In this document: positions 7,708 through 12,042 of the stretch, one piece after another
How the letters are laid out: every line of letters begins with the position of its first letter
How positions within the stretch are numbered: position 1 is the first letter of the stretch
Assembly (NCBI GenBank): GCA_004335635.1
Contig: QAXH01005295.1
Location: 1-12,042, forward strand
DNA from: Chloromonas sp. AAM2
Taxonomy: Eukaryota > Chlorophyta > Chlorophyceae > Chlamydomonadales > Chlamydomonadaceae
Reading direction: 5' to 3'
DNA: 12,042 nucleotides
Notes under the pieces: generated by a model
The model's database searches: none
What the model was told of the DNA's origin: nothing
The model's input: the letters and a program-made list of their open reading frames with translations, nothing else
Program-made: the position numbers and the translations under genes

Positions 7708-10700
7708 AGTTGCTTCTCTGAGCGTACCGTTTGATTATGAAAGGGCTTGCGAATGACCCAGATGCGCCCCAGATTGTCCGGTGGCCCCTTGGCTGTGTTC
7801 CACCTGAGAAGCCAAGCCAGCAGTGTGTGCAGTCAAAAGAGTGGCGCTTTGCATGGGTCTGTGTCAGGTCAGGGCCTCATGTGCTGTATGTCGCCTTTTG
7901 TTTGTCTGATACAGTTGATTATCAGCTCCCAAAGCTGATCAAGATCAGTGTTGGTGGGTGTTGGCTCAAGGTTGGAGAAACGTGTACAGGGCGGACTGTA
8001 TACCAGGAACAACCAACCAAGAAAAAGATCTCAATTCTTACAAATAGTAGAAGCAGTGTCGTGCTCTGCCCAATAATTTTCCCAAAAATTTTCCCAAAGC
8101 CTGAACAGGGACATCGCTCCCAAAACATGAGTGCCCTGAGACCCAACCCAAAGTGGTGGGTTGGGGTGATTGGCACATTCTAAGCATGTGGCACACTCGG
8201 TTTGACCGTGGCACACAACCGCAGGCAAACCTGTGCTAGGCCTGAGAGGAGATGAGGTGAGAAAGGCGCCTCTGGATGTGAGGAACATGCTGGCGGTGTC
8301 CGGGCAAAGGTTTGGTGCTGGCTGTGGGGAGTAGCGCCGCGCGAGTTTTCACACTGGAGCACTTCCAACAGCCCGGGCTAGGAATGGGCACACTCATTCC
8401 GGATTTGACTGCCTGAGAGTGCTTGGAGCGTGTCAGGACTAACAGCATGTACTGCCGTAGTTGCCGTGCAAATGAGCGTTTGCAACTAATTTGCACGGTT
8501 GTGAATACATGCAGAAAAGTGAAGCTTGAAGTAGTGACCTGCCATCCGAACAATTCATGCAAAGCAAGCGCTCTTCTACGCACACCAGGCATGCTAGTAC
8601 CAGACTGCGACTCACGTGACTGCCACATGCAGACTCACGTGACTGCCACATGGAGACTCACGTGACTGCCACATGGAGACTCACGTGACTGTCACATGGA
8701 GAACTTGGCGCATGGCGAAATCGTTGACCGCCCCCATGACTGCGCCAGGGTGCCTGGCACCATTCTCACAGCGGGACCTGCATGCATGCGTATCCTGGGC
8801 TGGGCTCGCATTGATGGCTAGGCACCGGTGTCAGCTCAGCCACCATCCCCATGACATCCCATCCCACACATGGGGACCACCCATGCGTGCCCCAAGGTCA
8901 GCAGATGCAAGTAGTCCAGGACAATGAGGCTATACCATGTAATTCCATGCAGCATGTGATGCATGTGACGCCGCCCTTGCGGAGCATCAATATCACAATG
9001 CTTACCACGTGACGCCCGCAGACCCCATCTATTCTTTTCCACTTCCCTTCCGTTCTCCTGATGTAAACACAGATGCAGTTCTTGTAACGCTCACGTGCGA
9101 GCAGCCGAATCAAGAGTGAAACTTGCATTACATAACAACGCATTCCATCCAGGCTCTGGACTCAATGCTTTGTGAGTACGCTTCATGTTTGATCCCCTGG
9201 CAAGCAACACAACACACCCTGACACCCCGCACAAGCACGCCATGCTTTGCGACATTCATGCTGTGCACACGATGCATTTCGACCATGTTTGTGCAAGGCT
9301 ACTGTAGCTCAGGCTACTGTAGAACAGCATGGCCAGCACAGCCCGCCAAAAAGTTGATGGCTGCACTGGTCGATTCTCCACCTGGCCATGGATATCAACC
9401 GCTTTGCTGATACCATGCCAGAGACAATGGGTCTGACCTGCCTCTGTTTTCCTAGTTCATGGCGTTGGAGAAGTGCTGTGGTATTTTGACCTTAGATGGA
9501 CAAGCGATACGCTTCATGTTTAACCCCTGGGGCGAAACACAACACACCCTGGCACCCCGCACAACCATGCCATGCTTTGCGACATTCATGCTGTGCACAC
9601 GATGCACCCTGGCCATGTTCGTGCAATCAGGCCATTGTAGAACAGCATCGCCAGCACATGCCACAGCCTGGTGATGGCTGCACTGATCGCTTCTCCACCT
9701 GGCCATGGATATCCACCGCTTTGCTGATACCATGCCAGAGACGGTTGGTCTGGCCCGCCTGTGTTTTTCTAGTTCATGGCTCCGGAGAAAGGCTGCGGTA
9801 TTCGGCCCTAGCTGACCCTGGATCGACAAGCAATGTGTCAATGTGTGGGCGGCGTGTGATCGTCTCTCTTCTCACCAGTCCTTCTCCGGCCACATGTCCA
9901 GAGCAGAGGCATAGCCATGACCAGCCATGACACCACCGGGACGGATTCTGCGCCACCATGCGGCCAATGCCCGACGCACCTGCACCATCACATCATGCAT
10001 GCCACGGCATGTGCTGGGCAAGTAGAGTCACGTGCATTCACCAGTTGGTGTATGCGAAGAGTAAAGGAGAAACAATGACATGAGCAGTGCTGTTTAGCTT
10101 CCGCCGGAGGGAAGAAGGAGGATAGGGAAAAAAGAGGAAGGAAATAGAGGAGGGAGGAAACACAGAAGGAAGACAGGAAGGTAGGGAAAGGCAGGAAGAT
10201 AAAGATTCTGCGTAGCAAAGTCGACCGCCGGGACTGGCATCCATCTCCGGTAATCTTGCCCCCTTGCTCTCTGCGTGCCTGTAACCCCTTGCTCCTCTGC
10301 ACCCACTCACAGCACAGTAGTCGTGGCGTACGTCCACATACACATAGTCAACCATGCTGGGGATCACGCGCATAATTGGCGTGTTCATATTTGTGAAAAT
10401 AGCCACTCGGTCACCATACCGTGCCAGCCGTTTTCTTAGCAAAGAAACCTGTGCAGCAGTACGAAAGAGACCGATCATACTGCTCAGGGCGGAACTTGTG
10501 CATAACACTTGAACAGCAGTAGTGCAAGTGATATGATTGCATCACCCCAGGCAGTGCTTGCATCATGCTTAAAGGTGACGCACAGTGGTTGTTGTCACAT
10601 TCCCATACACGTCTGACTCCTGAGCATTGTGTGAGCATGTGGTCCAGCTTGCATGCCCTGCCATCTGCCCATTTGCCCTGGCGGAGAGAGAGCAAGTTGT

Positions 10701-11061
10701 GACAAGTAACCAGCCCGCTCACGTTTTGTGTTCCATTTCCGAACAAGTCAACCACGTACAGTTTGCTGCATGATGGCCACTGTGACATGGTGATGTTAGC
10801 GAAGTCGCCATCTGTCTGAACGCTTAGATGGACGCCAGCCTTCAAACCTAACGCCTCAAGCAGCCTTCCCCTTCCCACATCCTCGCGCCGAGCAAGTGGC
10901 AAAAGGATAGTGGATGGGCTGTTGTGTTCCTTGGATCGTGCTTCATACGCAGACAGCAGCGCGAAAGCGTCATATCGCGCTGGGCGTGGAGGTTCCGCCG
11001 CCGACAGCGCGTTGAGCAGACAGCAAAACGCCAAAAGCCATAGGCTCCTTGCCCACGTCAT
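7617..11061 (-). CDS. Gene B: secreted paralogue of gene A with degenerate SAM site, 5 exons, 286 aa
   Basis: Exons: 10723-11061, 10311-10448, 9876-9979, 8685-8777 and 7617-7803; phases 0, 0, 2, 2 as in gene A, and exons 3 and 4 have A's lengths (104 and 93 nt). Donors GTGAGC, GTGAGT, GTGAGA, GTGAGT; all acceptors CAG. MTWARSLWLLAFCCLLNALS then AA|EPP is a textbook signal peptide, so the product should enter the secretory pathway; sequons at N89, N109 and N248 agree. Retained: YVVDLFG (102-108), YVDVRHDY (150-157), WW...RPGG (167-175), DWS (193-195), GAVMGAV (205-211), IWVIRKPF (239-246). By hand count B matches A at 21 of 35 residues around exon 3 and 16 of 31 in exon 4. Odd: motif I reads GVHLSVQTDGDF, losing A's Glu and Gly and gaining a residue; AGHDY is AGHGY; exon 2 is 12 codons shorter; the C-terminus is repeat-derived. 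It may be non-catalytic or decaying. Confidence 0.82.
8141..8166. repeat. Short inverted repeat in gene B intron 4
   Basis: ACCCAACCCA (8141-8150) is followed after 6 nt by TGGGTTGGGG (8157-8166), an inverted copy at 9 of 10 positions. It could fold as a short hairpin in the intron RNA. No function is evident. Confidence 0.6.
8464..8498. repeat. Perfect 10-bp inverted repeat in gene B intron 4
   Basis: CCGTGCAAAT (8464-8473) and its exact inverted copy ATTTGCACGG (8489-8498) are separated by 15 nt, giving a stable stem-loop. It lies about 190 nt downstream of the intron 4 donor. It might be the remains of a small inverted-repeat element or a structural intron feature. Confidence 0.75.
8610..8701. 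repeat. 23-bp tandem repeat, four copies, spanning the gene B intron-4 donor
   Basis: Units start at 8610, 8633, 8656 and 8679, each beginning ACTCACGTGACTG on the plus strand and nearly identical. On the coding strand each unit carries the final exon-4 bases followed by GTGAGT, so there are four identical donor motifs 23 nt apart. The unit nearest the exon (8679-8701) supplies the donor that keeps phase with exon 5. Each unit also contains a palindromic CACGTG. Confidence 0.95.
9179..9838. repeat. Tandem duplication of about 320-330 bp in gene B intron 3
   Basis: Copy 1 runs about 9179-9505 and copy 2 about 9510-9838. They share CGCTTCATGTTT starts, long stretches such as CATGCTTTGCGACATTCATG and CACCTGGCCATGGATATC, and TAGTTCATGGC ends. 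The offset falls from 331 to 317 bp along the copies because copy 1 carries an extra local duplication of CTACTGTAG near 9300-9325. Both copies lie in the same 1.1-kb intron. Open frames inside them show no known domain, and I see no terminal inverted repeats or target-site duplication. Confidence 0.9.
10106..10206. repeat. Purine-rich tract in gene B intron 2
   Basis: About 100 bases that are almost all A and G on the plus strand (GGAGGGAAGAAGG, AGAGGAAGG and similar blocks), hence pyrimidine-rich in the gene B transcript. It fills much of the 331-nt intron 2. Such tracts can form triplex (H-DNA) structures and can slow polymerases. Confidence 0.85.
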
Positions 11062-11066
11062 GCAGT

Positions 11067-11075
11067 TCAAAACAT
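11067..11075 (-). promoter_or_regulatory. Minimal upstream ORF before gene B
   Basis: On the minus strand ATG-TTT-TGA ends 5 nt before the gene B start codon. If the transcript begins upstream of it, ribosomes would meet this two-codon reading frame just before the main ATG, which could lower translation. The sequence is certain; use of it is inferred. Confidence 0.35.
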
Positions 11076-11554
11076 TTGAGAGGATTTAGCTGGAGTTACC
11101 GTGTCACTGTTACCAAGGGTCGCCTTTGGCCATGTCCCTACAACTGTGGCCTCTTGCCCCAGGCTCCAGAAGTCAGCATCGGCAAGCTCTGTTGGCATCG
11201 CGGAGACATGTGCTGTACTGAGGAGTAATGAGTTGCTGATCGCAGTGCCAGTTAAAAAAAAAGAAGTTTGCCAGTTCTGGGACAATTCCTGGGAACAGGT
11301 CTGTAACAGGTCTGTCCACCGTGTAGACGAGTCGAATGAGTGCCAGTCCTGGGACAATCCTTGTGAACACCGCCGGAACCAGTGTGGTGCCGTGTGTGTA
11401 AAGACGATGTTGAGTCAGTGTCAAATGCCCCACTGAGGCCTATTGCTGATGCATATTGGTAGACGGTAGTGAGTACCTGAGTTAACTGGGTGTGGTGGTG
11501 TAAGACGCATACTGACCACTCCTGTGAAGACACTTCCCATTCACCACACGAAAC

Positions 11555-11559
11555 TTACA
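11555..11559 (-). promoter_or_regulatory. TGTAA poly(A) signal, candidate for gene D
   Basis: Minus-strand TGTAA about 250 nt downstream of the TGA that closes the gene D frame. It is the first such motif noticed on that side. The assignment depends on the gene D exon being terminal. Confidence 0.35.
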
Positions 11560-11808
11560 AGTGAACTAGTAAACTGCCAGTGGGTAGCGCACTTTGCAGA
11601 CCGTCTGGACTGAAGGGGGAAGAGCTTGTGCTTCATAGCAGTATTACCAAAACATGCCAACATAAAAGAACCGCAGCAACACACCTCAACCTGTCAATTG
11701 GTTGCATGTCATCGTCAGGCCAGTCAAGTTCTGCTTTCAAGAGACATAGTAAGCAGCCTGCTCACACCAACACGCTACACAGACCAGTGGTGTTTGTCCC
11801 CTACATCA

Positions 11809-12009
11809 TCAGGGGTGAATGCCAAACTCTGTCATTACTCTACTGGGCGCGTGGCAGCTGCGTGGGCGCTTGGCAGCTGCGTGCTCCTCCATTTCTTCCT
11901 CGCTACTCTCACATAGATCAATGACAGTAGTCTCCTTCTGCATCGCGCTTGCTGCGGGATAACCACTGGCTGCAACGCTCTGCGTACTGGCTGCAACGCT
12001 CTGCAACGC
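11809..12009 (-). CDS. Gene D (partial): exon with SUMO-interacting-type motif and basic patch
   Basis: Only the 3' part of this gene would lie in the window. The frame reads a QSVAAST/QSVAASG heptad repeat, then QKETTVIDLCESSEEEMEE, AAAKRPRS and a short tail ending EFGIHP before a TGA at 11809-11811. VIDLC followed by ESSEEE fits a SUMO-interacting motif: a hydrophobic core next to serines and acidic residues, as known in SUMO-targeted ubiquitin ligases and PIAS-type proteins. KRPR could be a nuclear localisation signal, so a nuclear regulatory protein is inferred. An in-frame TGA at 12010-12012 means that the exon begins at one of several CAG acceptors in the local repeat, or that translation starts at the ATG at 11941-11943. 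A 19-bp tandem duplication falls in the basic patch and is not a multiple of three, so the tail may be off the ancestral frame. Family unknown. Confidence 0.42.
   Translation of the reverse strand, partial: ALQSVAASTQSVAASGYPAASAMQKETTVIDLCESSEEEMEEHAAAKRPRSCHAPSRVMTEFGIHP
11844..11881. repeat. 19-bp tandem duplication inside the gene D exon
   Basis: Two head-to-tail 19-bp units (11844-11862 and 11863-11881), each TGGGCGC followed by TGGCAGCTGCG with a single difference. It covers the codons for the basic patch of the gene D frame. Confidence 0.9.
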
Positions 12010-12035
12010 TCAAGGCTGCAACACTCTGCGCACGA
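11950..12035. repeat. Short tandem repeat of CTGCAACGCTCTGCG-type units
   Basis: About four imperfect units based on GGCTGCAACGCTCTGCG, of about 21 bp with partial units, run to near the window end. On the minus strand they offer a ladder of CAG acceptor-like sites and encode the QSVAAS heptads of gene D where the frame is open. Confidence 0.75.
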
Positions 12036-12042
12036 ACCGGAG

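Larger units (their letters stand above)
11062..11808. other. 5' flank of gene B and 3' flank of gene D
   Basis: No gene supported in this 0.75-kb stretch. It should carry the gene B promoter, but no convincing TATA box was seen. A direct repeat of about 28 bp (11271-11298 and 11343-11370, beginning CCAGTTCTGGG and CCAGTCCTGGG) lies in it, along with a minus-strand TGTAA at 11555-11559. Confidence 0.5.

Noticed and set aside
7731..8183. Plus-strand open frame of 150 codons
   Set aside because: It overlaps gene B exon 5 and intron 4 on the opposite strand, has no recognisable domain, and is explained as a chance frame over a supported gene.
8389..8600. Candidate last exon of gene B in the region after the 23-bp repeats
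   Set aside because: Frames after possible acceptors here either stop quickly or lack the IRKP motif. The exon at 7617-7803 fits phase, acceptor and motif.
9452..9841. Open frames on both strands over the 330-bp repeat, considered as a transposon gene
   Set aside because: No transposase, reverse transcriptase or other element-specific motif. The two repeat copies also differ in length by a local duplication, so a shared reading frame is not kept throughout.
11062..11070. TTG at 11068-11070 as the gene B start
   Set aside because: The frame is open three codons upstream of the ATG, but nuclear algal genes normally start at ATG, and the ATG at 11059-11061 gives a clean signal peptide.

Overview
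The window reads as nuclear DNA of a green alga, most likely a chlorophycean (Chlamydomonadales-like) species. The reasons are genes split by GT...CAG introns of about 0.16 to 1.1 kb, with donors mostly GTGAGT-like and acceptors all CAG; TGTAA motifs, the usual chlorophycean poly(A) signal, downstream of stop codons; a GC-rich exon (about 655-787) in a moderate-GC, TGCA-rich background; and many short tandem repeats. The genus cannot be told from the sequence. Every gene I can support lies on the minus strand. There is no rRNA, tRNA, CRISPR array or bacterial-style operon.

The core is a tandem pair of paralogous five-exon genes for class I S-adenosylmethionine (SAM) methyltransferase-like proteins. 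Gene A (3915-6486, 302 aa) looks intact: it has the SAM-binding motif, a YVDARHDY segment, AGHDY, DWS and a C-terminal WLIRKP, with two TGTAA motifs just after the stop. Gene B (7617-11061, 286 aa) has the same four introns in the same phases (0, 0, 2, 2), and its exons 3 and 4 have exactly the same lengths as those of A (104 and 93 nt). B has a clear signal peptide, a broken SAM-binding motif, a changed AGHDY motif, a shorter exon 2 and a repeat-derived C-terminus. I built both models by hand from splice sites and the similarity between the two copies.

Other genes. Gene C (519-1783) has a convincing start with one hydrophobic signal-anchor and two further likely exons, but an uncertain last exon; its family is not recognised. 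Gene D enters at the right edge (11809-12009) as an exon with a SUMO-interacting-type motif and a basic patch.

Gene B is the most repeat-invaded part. Intron 2 holds a purine-rich tract, intron 3 a duplicated block of about 330 bp, the intron-4 donor is repeated four times at 23-bp spacing, and the last exon ends inside a 165-bp direct repeat. With the lost SAM-site residues, this suggests that B is either decaying or has been converted to a secreted, non-methylating protein. The gaps at 1784-3914, 6487-7616 and 11062-11808 hold no gene I can support.
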